Assembly (NCBI GenBank): GCA_002081555.1
Contig: MZNV01002969.1
Location: forward strand, 1 to 53,348
Reading direction: 5' to 3'
Length of the DNA stretch: 53,348 nt
Source: Protostelium mycophagum
Taxonomy: Eukaryota > Evosea > Variosea > Protosteliida > Protosteliaceae
Positions 9,193 to 21,259 of the stretch are shown here, one piece after another. The notes under the pieces were generated by a model. It saw only the letters and a list, made by a program, of their open reading frames with translations, made no database searches and was not told the DNA's origin. Each line of letters starts with the position of its first letter. Position 1 is the stretch's first letter. The position numbers and the translations under genes are program-made.

Positions 9193-11571
9193 AAATTTTG
9201 GATCAACCTGAAGGAAAGAGCCCGATTGTATTCTTGAAATATGAGTGCTCTGAAGAGTCTCTCTTTCTCTTCGTTAAGATCTGCATCATGAGGGAGGTCT
9301 TGAAAAGATCCTGCATCTATGAATTTCAACACAGGATTCTTTTGTGACTTTGAGATGCGGAAAGGTGACACAAGGCCGACATTATTTCGCTTGGCATCAG
9401 TGTGTGTCTTCCTCTTCTTAACAACTACATCCTCTACAAGTTCACGGACAAGATCTTTAGCCTCTTCTGACTCCCTGTAGAGGATCAAAAGGTTGCTCCC
9501 AGCTATATCTTACCATTTTGTGTATCTCTTCACTCTGGGCATCATCACTGCTAATCTGCCTCCTTTCATGTGTCAGAAATAAATAGATGCAAAGAGACCT
9601 CTCACCTAACTTGATTACTCTTGCTGGCATTCCATTCACGTCTGACCACATCTTAGCCTCTGCTTCAATCTTCTCCCCAAGTATAACTCCATTTTCTGTA
9701 GGTTTGATGAATTTGATGACACAGCCAATACCACCAAGTGAGCACGCGGCCCACACTCTGCCCTCATGACCATATCTCAAATCTTCAAGTAGGATGAGTG
9801 TTTCTGTATTTCTTTGAGGTATGGCCCCATACGTGACGTCTGACAACTGCTTCTTGCCACGAAATGGAGATGATGACCAGTAATAATGCTGTTCATGTCA
9901 AATGAAGAATGAGGCCCTTACTAGATCTCACCTCTTGGTCCAGAACGAGGAACATCCTCTTCTCAGGATCTAGAAGTGAGGCATCGTATTGGCTCTTATA
10001 CATCTTCAGCACAATAGTCATCAAATAATCGGGAAGCTGAGGGTTATCCCATGTATATACAACAGATCCATACATGGCCACACTAGTCATCCATCAGCAC
10101 TCATATAAAGATGTACATTGGACTGAGAAAATTGTTCTATACTGACACGGGCTCTTGCTTATCAATGAGAACTACATCCACTTCGTCGTTTTCCACGTCT
10201 CCAACAAAATGGATGTTGTCATCATTATCTCTTGTATCTTCTGGCCTGATGTAATCAGGATCAGCCTCTTCCTGAGCAATTTCATCTGAATCAGTCATCC
10301 AGAATATGCGCCATTTGTTGTATGTTGTCACCTGATTACATCAACTAAGATGACATATGTGGATCTCTTACCAAAGCAAGAGGATTTTTAACACCAAACA
10401 AGTGACGGAGTTGCAGCAAGTAATCCGCAATCTGTCGATGTACCCCAGGTCTAATAAAAGGATCCTTTTCTCCTCCTACAGGAGGTTTATTCACCTAGTA
10501 TTTATTAATCATTGCATGACTGCAGAGTATATCACCTGACAAACACCAATGGGAGAGCCACTGACAATGAGGGCGTATATGTCAGGTCGCAATTCATACA
10601 CATTCGCCTCCATAACTAATTTCAGCTTGTCCTGGGCATATGAGAGAGTCTTCTCACCTGCAGCTTGAGGGCTCTCACTGCAGACATGATGACCCTCACA
10701 ACATAACTAACTAACTCAGCCTCTGAATGGTATGTGTAATGTCTCATGTTCTCCCAGTCTTCCCACAATCCTGTCACTTCTGTTGCATTAATCTTGGATA
10801 TTCTAAATTCTCTCTCGGCAACTGAAGGGGCTTGACGACCTTTCAGAGCATGTACAGCAGAGCCAGATGAGCTCCAATTTCCAGAACCTAGGGGAGGGAT
10901 TTTATCTTTGGGAAAGGTCTTCCCTCGGTGACAGTCAGTCAATAAAATGGTTTCATATGTTAATTTAATGCTCAGGCATAACACCGCCAGGTACAAAGAT
11001 ATAGATCTGTTCCTCCAGCCACAAAGACTCCTTGACGCCACTGCGACGCAAGCTAAGGGCTTTTGAACTCTAAGAAACAACAAAAGATTGAAAGAGGATT
11101 ATAGGTGAACAATTGACCTGGCGGAGCGATCTGAGCAGGCACATAGTTCTCCACACGACTCTGCAGATTTGGAAGTAGCAGAATAGTGGCACACTGATCC
11201 TCCGTCTGTGTGCCAATAAAGATGTAATATGACTCCTTCTTTTCATCACTGACTGAAAGATTTCCAACAGCATCCACAAGTTGTTTTCGAGACATACTTC
11301 CTGGGTCAGATGGCTAATTCATTAGCCCTGGTCTGTCTTCTCACCTGGATCTTTCCAAATGACTTTGCCCAAAGAAAAATCAAAATCCTGGAGTCTTTAA
11401 TGAATCACAGAAACATCAACGTGACCTGATCAGGTCAAATAAAACGCATGTAATTCAAAATGTTCTCCAATATCTCAGGCACTGAAACCACTTTGTTGTG
11501 AACCTTGTTGGAAAATTAAGTGCAATGAATTAGGTAACCTCAACAAGGCCAATTCTGATCGAGGGTCTCAT
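9036..11571 (-). CDS. Crinkler-like protein: REase-fold-like region plus divergent protein-kinase-like domain
   Basis: About 11 exons read leftward. The likely start is MRPSIRIGLVE at 11571, followed by VPEILENILNY and MSRKQLVDAVGNLSVSDEKK. A middle part (RPDIYALIVSGSP then PGVHRQIADYLLQLRHLF) resembles the restriction-endonuclease-fold region of Crinkler-type proteins. The C-terminal part has kinase-like pieces: CVIKFIKP, MPRVKRYTKW, HTDAKRNNVG and FIDAGSF. Known Crinkler (CR/CRN) families combine REase-like and kinase domains, and they occur in free-living protists as well as pathogens. Assignment by pattern is moderate, and I make no claim of activity. The 5' junctions include one that works best as a GC donor. 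The last exon stays open into the 3' end of the TKL gene, so the tails overlap or the end lies near 9200. Confidence 0.5.
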
Positions 11572-11629
11572 GTGGTTTGATTATTTGAAACTTCTGAATT
11601 CAGAATAAAGTCGCTTCGACCGATCACAA

Positions 11630-12113
11630 ATGACAACTTTTAATGAGAGAGAACCAGGTAGCTCATTTCAAAAACTGCACGAAAGATTGAGTTCTTTGCA
11701 GGTCGTGGGTTTCTGGAATTTGAAGAAGGTGACGTCGGCGCAGCTCCTGGCGGAACGACTGAGCGAAGCCATACGCTGGAATCACTGCACTCTTGTTGTC
11801 GAACGTTACGGTAAACCAATGGGGGCATGAACAGCCATCGATTCTAATACCAGCAGACAAATTGAAGCAAGAATTGTATGATTGTACCAGTTGTGGGGTT
11901 ACAGACATTTGCACTTCCTGCGCACATGAGTGCCACAAAGATCACACTGTGAGTGGCCTCTATTCGCCGTGATCATGATAAATGACAGACGAAAAAAGTC
12001 CAGGGTGAGAGAAAATTCAGGTGCTCTTGTGGGTTGAAGACTTTATCGCTAGACGAACAGAAGAAGGATGATGTACATCCATCCCAGACCGTAGAGGTGC
12101 CCTTCTATTGGTG
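11630..12113 (+). CDS. UBR-box-type zinc-finger protein
   Basis: The first exon is MTTFNEREP. The second (11701-11800) can be read in two frames and is unresolved. The third encodes LYDCTSCGVTDICTSCAHEC followed by HKDHT, and the fourth GERKFRCSCGLKTL, ending VEVPFYW at 12113. A further short exon adding two residues is possible. The Cys/His spacing CxxC, CxxC, CHxxH then CxC matches the UBR box of N-recognins and UBR7-like E3 ligases, which bind destabilising N-terminal residues. The protein is short (about 125 residues) and shows no RING or PHD. It would therefore be a stand-alone UBR box or an adaptor. The neighbouring F-box gene is also ubiquitin-related. Confidence 0.6.
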
Positions 12114-12200
12114 ATCGCCGCATCACTATAATATCATCAGGAGAACATAAAGAATACTGCCTCACAAGAAAAAAAATCGGAGAAGACGGTGAAACCTGGC

Positions 12201-13312
12201 ATGGTCATGCTGTCTCTTCGTAAAAGCCAACCAACACAACCGCCCCAGAAATCTGTAAACATTTCTTCTCATCTTCACAGACCTCGGTCGAATCTTCAAT
12301 TCACGGTAATGACCACGGTAATTACCGAGAGAATTATCGTGACAGAAGAGACATTTAAATTTGTTGATTTTTTTAATTTTTAAAAAGGTGGAACCCGCCC
12401 AAAACCAAGAAAAGGCCCCAGCTTGGGGGAAAAAAAATCCTGAGCCAGAAACAACTTTGAAAAAAACCACAGTGGCTCGTTGTAAATGTGTCGACAAGAT
12501 GATTGGAGAAGACAAACAAAACTTTTCGGAGAATTTTCTTCCGTTTCCATTCGAAATTATTGAAATCGTGAGTTTTATTTTGAAATTTTTCAAATCTGCA
12601 AAAGTTTCATTTCTGTCATTTTTTTGTTAAAATTAGACAAAGTCTACTCCGATTTAACTGTATATTTTATTTCGACAATCTACAACGTTGTAATTTTCCA
12701 ATTACGCTCATCACCTTACAGATCTGCGAGAATTTGTCTGGCAAGGACCTCTGTTCACTATCCCAAACTTGTCACATGTCACATGATTTCATCATCAACA
12801 GTGATCGGATTTGGAGGAGTGCTTATGTGCAACAGTTCAGGGACGTGTCCTCCATGCCTTCAGGGTTTCTATTACCTGGTACCAAAAAGCGGATGAAAAA
12901 GTGAGCTCTCAAAATTCAAAATTTAAATTTACGCGGTAACAAAACTACTGAAACTGTCTACACCGACATCTACACTGAAATAATCTATTTATTTGAATTT
13001 ATTTTGTTTTTGTTAAATGATTTACGATATTTTTTGACAAAACCTCAATAAATCTGATATCATTGTAGACTGCACAAAATTCGGCTGGACGCAGAGAGGG
13101 GTGATACGACTTGGCGGGAAGCATTCGTAGAGAGGGGCAGTATACGCAGTTGTAGATTATGTGGAAACCACTATTGGTGAGTCTGTACGTCAACACAGAG
13201 TCTCAAAGTGTACAGGTTTCATCAGAATGAGAAGAAGAGCTGTGGCGTGGCATCTAAACAATCCCCAGACCAGAGACATCTACCTTTCGAGAATGTATCT
13301 CAATACATATGA
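12201..13312 (+). CDS. F-box protein
   Basis: The start MVMLSLRKSQPTQPP is followed by short exons and a Lys/Pro-rich exon. Next comes an F-box split by an intron: FLPFPFEIIEI, then ICENLSGKDLCSLSQTCH and DRIWRSAYVQQF. This fits the LPxE...I...L...DL...L...vC...W pattern that binds Skp1 in SCF ubiquitin ligases. The C-terminal exon gives HKIRLDAERGDTTWREAF and a small Cys/His cluster (SCRLCGNHYW). Reading through stops at 13180. A good GTGAGT donor allows an extra exon (FHQNEKKSCGVASKQ), ending at 13312, which I prefer. No WD40, LRR or kelch repeats are present. Intron phases around the first two exons are uncertain. Confidence 0.7.
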
Positions 13313-14365
13313 CTTTAATTTGAGTTTAAAAATATCAAACCCACTTGCGAGAAGCGTCCCGTTGAGGATGCTGCCAATTCCACCTATTCATCTGGAAGTT
13401 TTTTACTACCGATATGTGGTCACCAACACCATTGTGTTTTATTGCTTACATTCTGGCGCTGAGTGGATATTCTACGGTTTTTACAATGTAACATGTGCTC
13501 ACTTATGCGAAGAAATATCAAAGCGATCGCAGCTTGTTTGACAGCGGGAGAATGCATTGTGGCCTTGTGATTTCATCTAAGCACTCATCCTTAATAAGAC
13601 CAATATTAGCAGTGCGATTTCTTTGCCAGCTTTCTTTCTTATTTTGAAATTTTGGTTGATAGCTCTTACGCTTGCATAATAATCAACAACTTAATATTAA
13701 GTTATTGGATGTGTTGATAGTGACATCTTTCCTGTGGTTGGGCAAAGGGGTTATGGTGAAGACTACAGAAGTAGCTCCTTTATTATTTGAGCATACGAAG
13801 GGTTTAGGTGTAGACGCTGCTGTTGTTCAATAAAGCATCTCAACAAAAATCAGTTGGAAAAAGAGAAATATTGTTCAAAATAAAAACTTGAATTTATTTA
13901 TATCCTTCATGTGTACAAGTGATGAGGATGTTGTGGTATTTAGAGACAACCTTATTGAGGTCCTCACGAGAAATGTTCTCTCTGAACATGATCTCTTCTA
14001 TGTGATGGCGTCCCCTGAAGTAAGGGCATAACCTATTTGTCGTGAGATTTCATGCGACATTTTGACCAGAAATATATCCGTGGTTCATCCAACAATGGAA
14101 TGTTGGGTAGAAATACAAGAGTGTAGATACCTTAATAATGTGTGATATAGAGGTCCTTTATCTGGAAACTTATCCAAATAAGCCTGTTCCCAAGGCTTCA
14201 GCGGAATCGGACTGATTGCAAACATAGGCTCCTCACTGCGCAAACTTCAACTTGTAAATTTATAATATCAAGTTATTTTTACAGAGTTATGCCATATCAA
14301 CACTGCTACAGCTTTGGCTTTAAGGTCATGCACCAAATCAATTTACATATTTCAAGTTGAAATTC
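13313..14365. other. gap of about 1 kb without a supported intact gene
   Basis: Nothing intact is seen. The stretch holds the possible dehydrogenase remnant listed separately, a short inverted repeat (ACTTAATATTAAGT near 13690) and otherwise AT-rich sequence with stops in all frames. Confidence 0.5.
13738..13833 (+). pseudogene. possible remnant of a zinc-type alcohol dehydrogenase
   Basis: A 31-residue open run ending at TAA reads VAPLLFEHTKGLGVDAAVVQ. This recalls the GxGVDxVxxx strand of medium-chain dehydrogenases. The characteristic Rossmann GxGxxG and zinc residues are not found nearby in any frame. It may be a decayed fragment or chance similarity. Confidence 0.2.
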
Positions 14366-16796
14366 TCACTCTTTTGAAACCGTGTTCCCAGGATTGTTTG
14401 GGATTCTCAAGAAGATAAAAGTGTGCAGTTGTAGAATGATCTCTTTTTGAAGCATCCAGACCACTACGTCGACAAATTCTCGCTGTGCGGACAACATCAA
14501 CAGATGGTCCGAGTGTTCCCCTAATGTCTTGGGTGCTGAAAACCTCTCAAGCATGTCCTCGAAATGAAATCCGGGCGAAAAAGTTCTGAAACCGTTAAGA
14601 AGATCGATCAAATTACTAAAAATAATATATATAATAATATAATTTTGAAAAGAACCGATCCATTTTGTCTATAAGCTTTCAACTTGACAATAAAACTCTG
14701 GCTCGTGAAAAATCAAAAACGGACCTGCTGAACTCTTCCGAGAGGGCCCGGAAATTGAGTGGACCGGCGTTATGGTTCAGTGCATAAACATTATTTTTTG
14801 TCAGAGTGTTGACTATCTTTGCTCTTCCCCAATAGACGAGATGCGCGGCCAACCTGAAACATTTAGCTGAGATTCTGTGGAGGCGGGGCATGAGATATTA
14901 TTTTCACGTATTTGATGTCTTTTGAGCGTTTTTCTGCGGTTTAAATTTCTCCAAAGAGAAGCAACAAGAGTCATACCTGTATAGATATGCGAAAGGGATG
15001 TCCAGTTCTAAAAGTAGTTCCCTGAAGGACTTGGTGGGCTTCGCTATCTCTATCAGTTTTCTCAAAAGAGGTGAGGAGTCTGGCGGGAGTATATTGGACC
15101 ACTTTTGTTTGTTTGCGGCGGAGAGTAGTAGTAGAGTCTGATAAGGTCTTATAGGATAATTACAGTGGTCCGAGGGGTCCTCCAGACTGCAGATCACCGT
15201 GACCCATCTTGAAATTTCGGTGAATTTTCCAGAAAATTTTCGTGAATATCAAAGATTGATCACAAATTGAAAAATTATAAAACTATAAAAATAGTGATTA
15301 AATCATCAAAAAATTGACAATGTTTAGAAATCTTGTAGAAAATTCGAGGAAAATTCGCGGAAATATCACCCGTTGAAGCGGATATTAAGGTTTCCTTGCT
15401 CTTTGATCATGTGAAACATCTCCCTCATCTCCCTGGCCAAATGAGCCACACTCAACAACTGTGACGTAAGCGCCTGGTGGTCTACAACCCGTCAGAAAAC
15501 TCGAGGAAATCTGACGTGAGGTCACGTGCTCACCCGGCTTCACGACATCAGCTCTCTCATCTCTTTGTGCGACGAGCCATTGTTCTCTTATGTGCGTCAT
15601 GTGCACTGCTTGTTCCTCTAAATACGAGCATCTACGATTTTAATTTTCCAATCTTGAGAAGAAATAATAAATACAAGTTGTAGATCGCACCTCTGCTGCT
15701 CATGCTCCAGAGCAATCGTGATCTGGCTCACCATGTGTTTGTACTGTTCAAGTCTTCCCAAGACATACTTGGGTTCATTCTGACCTGATCTAATTATAGA
15801 TCTGACTCGACTACAACGAGACTTACCTGACCTGTCGGAACCTTCATCTTTCGCCAAGACAATACAAAAATTAAACATTCTCAGCGCATCTCGATCTGGT
15901 TTGCTGAAAAATATCAGAAAATTCTCGTACTATTCCGTGAATATTCGTAGAGGATTTTTAAGAAATTTTGTAAAAAATTGCGCAGATCTCACCTTTTACC
16001 AAGGGAATTGGAGAGGCCGTCCTCCCTGCTATCTTTTACAAGGGTCGGTAAGCCAATGAAATGTGTATTATCGATCATCTACAACGGTTATTTACATTTT
16101 TTTTATTATAAAATTAAAAATGTGAAATCTTCATTCTCAAAATAACGAGAAAATGTTTTAAAAAAGGATCTAGAATAATAGAAGTGGCGTGTTGTAGAAT
16201 GAAAAATACCAGCTCGAAGGAACCGCACAGAGCCGGCTTTGGCAAAAGTTGTGGCGCGAGTGTGGGAGAAGGTAGATTATACGCTTCATATTGCTGCAAA
16301 AATGAGTCGAATTTAATCATTTTCTGGTGTAATATATATAATATATTTTCTTCAAAAGAGAAGACGCACTTGTACTTCTGAAGTCAATCCAGGCTTTCCA
16401 TCAGTCACAGCCCAAGCTGTTCTTGGTCCTTTAAAAATAAATATAAATAAATGCATCACGATTTCATTTTGCATCCATGATTTCAGAAAGGTGGAAGGTG
16501 ATCACCTTGTGATTTGTCGAGTTTGTCGCCAGAAAAAGTGTTTTCTTTGAGGATCTTCGCATCATTACTCCTGTTGTGAGCGAATGCTTGCAATGTCTCT
16601 TGCGATACTTGCGACCTACTCGAAATTGATCAAACAGATGAAAGATGCAAACAGGTGGATGACAGATTATCGAGGTTGATCACCTGATGACACTCGGGTA
16701 CCGAAATAACAGCTGATCTCCGACTTGTGATGTATTGACCACCAAAATGACACCTACAATCTTGTAGAGGGGGTCAAGTTTGTCATTATTTGCCAT
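14366..16796 (-). CDS. NPRL3: NPRL3 (Npr3), GATOR1/SEACIT subunit
   Basis: About 11 exons read leftward from ATG at 16796. The N-terminus, LYKIVGVILVVNTSQVGDQ then LLFRYPSVI, is the first beta strands of the longin-like domain. Next come LLPKPALCGSFEL, HFIGLPTLVKDSREDG, ALRMFNFCIVLAKDEGSDR, VLGRLEQYKHMVSQITIALE and LLSVAHLAREMREMFHMIKE. The winged-helix-rich C-terminus is highly typical: LIEIAKPTKSFRELLLELDI, AAHLVYWGRAKIVNTL, FEDMLERFSAPKTLGEH and FVDVVVWMLQKEIILQLHT, ending at 14366. With NPRL2 and DEPDC5 it forms GATOR1, the Rag-GTPase-activating complex that restrains TORC1 at the lysosome when amino acids are scarce. The start lies 95 bp from the divergent glutaminyl cyclase gene. Some internal junctions are inferred. 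Confidence 0.88.
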
Positions 16797-16891
16797 TAAG
16801 AAGATCTGTCTTGAGCATGGGATCTGTCTCGTTGTATTGTCAGCTTTATCATTTCATCTTATCTCACTTTTCATCCGCTCCATGCTGTGAA
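16797..16891. promoter_or_regulatory. shared divergent promoter region, NPRL3 / glutaminyl cyclase
   Basis: Only 95 bp separate the two start codons, so transcription signals for both genes must lie in or very near this gap, or in the genes' 5' ends. No TATA box is evident. Confidence 0.5.
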
Positions 16892-18587
16892 ATGATATTC
16901 TACCTGCTCTTGATCAGCGTCCTCCTAAATCAGGCTTCCTCCTTCTCTAGCCTGAGGGAGGGACCGATGTGGAAATATCAGTTGATTAAGACATTTCCAC
17001 ACGACCACACAGCCTTCACTCAGGTGATTATTACTTTCGAAATTATCTTTATTATTATAAAAGGAAAAAGTATACTATATCTTATCTTATGTAAATTTGT
17101 TTCATCTTTAACAACATTAGGGATTATATTGGGAAGCAGAGGATGATCAGCTGTATGAAGGAACGGGATTATACCAAAGAAGTCAGATCAGAAAGGTCAA
17201 CCTACAAGATGGCAAGGTGAATTAGTCAAACTTCCAGTGCTTCCTTTATTAATAGAATATTTCAGCCAACATATCAACAATCAATTCACCCATCTTATTT
17301 TGGAGAGGGGATCTGCAGGTTTCAAGAGTACATTTATCAATTGACTTGGCAAAATCGTCTCATACTTGTATATCACCGTAATCTTACATTATCACACACC
17401 GTATCCTGGCCTCATGAGGTACGTCATTTTTCTATCACCATTCTGTTGAGATCGTTTTACACCCAACATCGAACACTTCTGAATATTGATCAAAATAAAT
17501 CAATTGGAAATTGAAAATAAAAGGGCTGGGGTATCACTCACAACAACTCCCATCTTATCATCAGTGACGGCACCACAAGACTTTTTTATGTAGAGCCATT
17601 CACTTTGAAGGTAATTATTACAGCAAATTCACCTTCTGAGGTTCCGAGTCAAAATCGAGCATCTACAACAATGTAGATTGAAAGAAATAGATACTGAGGA
17701 CGATGGAAGTTTGGCATAAGAAAGAGGAGCAGAAAATCAAGTTTTTGAACGAGCTCGAGTTCATCAAAGGATACATATGGGCCAACGTGTGGCAGACAGA
17801 CTATATCGTACAGATTGATCCCGTGACAGGTTATTTTCGAATCTACTTCTACAACTCGTTTTCCAAAGATATTATTTTTTAGCAATGAAATGTGGATTTT
17901 ATTCAGAAAGGATCTTTAAAGTTATTTTGGTCGTGCAGCTGTTGGAATAAAAAATTGAAGGATGGCAGGAGAAGTGACTGGAGTGTTGGAGCTGTCTCCA
18001 CTACGACCACGAACACCAGGCGTAGACGTGCTCAACGGGATAGCCTATAATGAGAAGACCGAACAGATTTACGTCACCGGAAAACTGTGGCCGAATCTAT
18101 ATGAAGTGGGTCATGACGTCATGAGATGACATGAGATGACATGAGCACCAGATCAAGATATCTCCGAAAGACGTGAAGACAAGCTCTACCTTCACAAAAC
18201 CACCCCCAACATCTGGTGACACAACAGACGAGGTCATTTTCCTTCGCACATCTAAAGTTGCTCATGTTTTTCAGGAGGCCAATTCTTCAGCGGTCAAGTC
18301 CAGAATGTTGATCATCACGCTCGTGATCTTGTGCATCGCAACCGCATACTCTGTCTATTACTACATCCAGAGGAGAAGGTAAACATCTCCTCGGATCTCA
18401 AGATTTCCGAATGATGGCAACTGTTGTTGTAATCAGATTTGCAGGAGGGAAAGGGCAAAACTTGATTTGGGCTCAGCTTTCTGGCTCTGATATCTTGCAG
18501 TGCCGAGACACCAAGGAGAGAGGGGATGACTGACAGTAAGAAGGGAGCTACCGGCAAATCTAAGAGGAGGAATCAGACTTTCAGATG
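16892..18587 (+). CDS. glutaminyl-peptide cyclotransferase (plant/bacterial type) with C-terminal membrane anchor
   Basis: ATG at 16892 starts a signal peptide (MIFYLLLISVLLNQASSF). The family signatures then follow in order over about eight exons: IKTFPHDHTAFTQ-GLYW, LYEGTGLYQRSQIRKVNL, YFGEGICRFQEYIYQLTW, GWGITHNNSHLIISDG, FLNELEFIKGYIWANVWQTD and DVLNGIAYNEKTEQIYVTG plus KLWPNLYE. This is the five-bladed beta-propeller glutamine cyclotransferase family, which turns N-terminal Gln into pyroglutamate on secreted proteins. Unusually, a Thr/Pro linker and a hydrophobic helix (MLIITLVILCIATAYSVYYY) follow, then a basic tail. A last exon (SAETPRREGMTDSKKGATGK) gives the end at 18587; reading an alternative acceptor ends at 18490. 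The topology predicts a catalytic domain outside or in the lumen, with a short cytosolic tail. Confidence 0.88.
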
Positions 18588-18657
18588 AATTGAGACATAA
18601 AATTGGCTGTGAGTTCGGGTGTCTGCAGGAAAGATAGAGGTCATCGTGCAGAAGATT

Positions 18658-21042
18658 TTATCTGGGAATTTGGGTCGAATTTTGAGCGGGAATTTTGCCC
18701 TCCCAGACTGTTTTCTTTCCATCTACAACGAGCAGATCCATCTCTCCGTCACTCGAATTTGTTACATAGCACTGCTCAACATCAGAATTCTGACATTCAG
18801 AATAAGATGACCCACCACTCCCTCCTCATTTGATGACGTCATCTTGACTTCACTGAGTGACTTGGACATCGAAATCTCCACGAAATTTCCGGGTAAAATG
18901 TGTGGAATTGTGCATCTGTTTGTGTCTTCAAGCGATTGATCTCCAAAAGATGCGAAAAATGCGTGGCCTTGAGGCCAAATGTCAGTAGTGTCATTTTGAC
19001 ATCTAATCATCCTGCTGAATACTCCCGTGTTAACATCTAACCGTGTCAATATACGGTAAGGAACCTGTATAGAATGAGCTTGTGTGGATTTTAAACACGA
19101 AATTTCTGCATCTGAATATGACTTTGTAAAAATTTAGCAGATATTATCCGGCGGACACACTTTTGAAAATAATCCATCATGACCAATTATTTTTTCAACA
19201 ATTCTGGTAAGCGACGTGACATCGCGGTAGGAATCCATCACCCCGGTGCGCGACACTCGCGTTCGGATTGTTGAAAAAATAATCACCAAATCAACAGTTT
19301 TGGAAAAGGTGCAAATCCGTGTCTGCCGGACAATATAATGTTGTCTGTATTTGAAAGCAAAGAATTGAGATTGGGGATTGTGTTGTGCCTACCTCCATGT
19401 CTTTAAGAATGACAGAGCTTCGGTGTCCCTTTTTGAAGGTGCTTTCAAATTGATGAGTTCCCGCCAAGAATGACAGATCTGAATTGGACGATGATGTCAT
19501 TGCCAAAGGGTTGGAGACCTGTATGATTTTACACTAGTGTAAATTGACATAATTCGCATTTTGCAACGACTGTAGACTTTGTATTGGAGGGAAAAGTATG
19601 TTTTCAAATTTCAAAATTACCCTTGTGATAAGTTCACCGGCACTAATATTTGAGACGAAGGGCGAGTTCAAATTATCCAAAAATGCCGAATTCGGTGAAT
19701 GATTCAAAAAGTTCATCTACAACGTGTCATTCAAACGAAATTTCATCAAGATTTCAGACCTTCTCCACGTACACGTTCTCGGAATCGTTCATCACCGTGG
19801 CAGACAGTGTCATTTTACATCGTTGTAGTCCGTCCACATTTTTTCCGAGAATAAATCTATATTCTGGGGTCCAAGTCATCCCACTCGCCAAATAATGTAT
19901 TTGGGCCTCTGATTCGTCATCATTTCCGAGAATATTCTCTGAATTTCTCTTGCTGGGTCCAACTGGGCCGGACTGGGTCTGATAGTATACTTCAATCGTG
20001 TCCTCTGTCACCTATAAAGATTCACTTTCTTCATAATCATATGAAAAGCTATTTTTCTTTCTGTGTGAAAATTAAAATTCGTGAACACTGGAAAAAAACT
20101 GAAAGAACTCGAATGAAGAAGGAACTTTTTTAAAAGAATCTTTTTAGAAGAATTTTTTTCAAAGGAAAAATTTTAATCACCTTTTTGTCTAAAATCGTGT
20201 TTAAGCTCTGGTCCTCATCCATATTCGTATCGCTTATTTTTAGATCTGGATAAGCATGCATCGGCATCTGTACACCGGTAACTCTTGACAACGGCACAGT
20301 GTGGATCGCTTTCTCTGTCTGCACGAGCAGCAGGCCTTTATTCTTCAGTTTAAAATTTGAAATTCAAAGAAGGCGGGAATCTCTTGACGCTCAAATTTCT
20401 GTAAAGCTCTACCTTTGTTTAAATCTTCACCCTCCTGCAGCACTGAATCAACCTGTAGAATTTAATTTTTTCGAAAAACACATTTCGAAAATAATTTTCA
20501 AATTTTAAAAATTTGAATTTTGAAAAATGTACTTTTCCGATCAAGGTCTCACTACCAAGCTGTATTGCTAAAATAGTAGAGGTATTGGCTCGAAGTAGTT
20601 GAGTTAGATGTTGGCAAGTTACATCCTGCTCGTATGACGTCTTGGATTTTTCGATAGAGGTGACGACTGAGATCTGTGAGTGTCTAGCATTACTTATATG
20701 AACAAAGATAATTCAATCTTGGGTTTTTTGTAAAATCACATGAAACTGATCAATCGATCGCAGTTAATATTGGGATTTGAGATCAGAAGAGCGATACCAA
20801 CCAGAAGTTCCGTCTGTAGTGACCCACAATGCACCATGTTCTACAGCTTTTGGTGCGAAGAAATCTACGTATTCTTTGCCTCTCGGCAGCGAGATTTCGG
20901 CGGTGGCAAGACTCAGATTGTTACGAAAGAGGTTTAGTTGACTGATTCGGAGGCGACTGGCCGCTCTTGAAGGTATGAAGGGCCTTATGGGGCTCTGATG
21001 ATTAGAGAAGGATGAAGATACCAAGTTACCTTTTGAAGACAT
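18658..21042 (-). CDS. DUF4139 / MuiA-like domain protein
   Basis: Exons read leftward from MSSKGNLVSSSF at 21042. The N-terminal block FRNNLSLATAEISLPRGKEY then VDFFAPKAVEHGALWVTT is the usual opening of this family. Later blocks are IHYLASGMTWTPEYRFILG, CKMTLSATVMNDSENVYVEK, NSPFVSNISAGELI, NPLAMTSSSNSDLSFLAGTH and FKKGHRSSVILKDMEV. They match the order seen in DUF4139 proteins such as C. elegans F37C4.5: a beta-rich extracellular-like fold of unknown role. No signal peptide is visible. The C-terminal exon limits are the weakest part, and I place the stop at 18658 from the reading MDLLVVDGKKTVWEGKIP. The gene is divergent from the TPR gene, with 283 bp between starts. Confidence 0.7.
19186..19283. 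repeat. perfect 17-bp inverted repeat with 64-nt spacer
   Basis: ATTATTTTTTCAACAAT at 19186-19202 is exactly matched in reverse complement by 19267-19283. The GC-rich spacer includes CACCCCGGTGCGCGACACTC. The pair lies in a non-coding part of the DUF4139 gene. It could fold in RNA as a long hairpin or be a miniature inverted-repeat insertion. Confidence 0.8.
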
Positions 21043-21259
21043 CTACTGGCAGAACAACGTGAGAGCATGGCGTTGTTGTCGCGATGTGATTGGTGTTGAA
21101 CTACAACACCAGATCATCGGTGAAATTCAAAAATCTATAAAATCGTTCAAAAATCAGAGAAAATCACCTCAATGTAATGTATGTATACATACACCTGTAT
21201 TTACTGTCCTTATCTGCGGTTGATGTATCAGTTGAGATTTCCCAAGTAAAATCGTTGTA

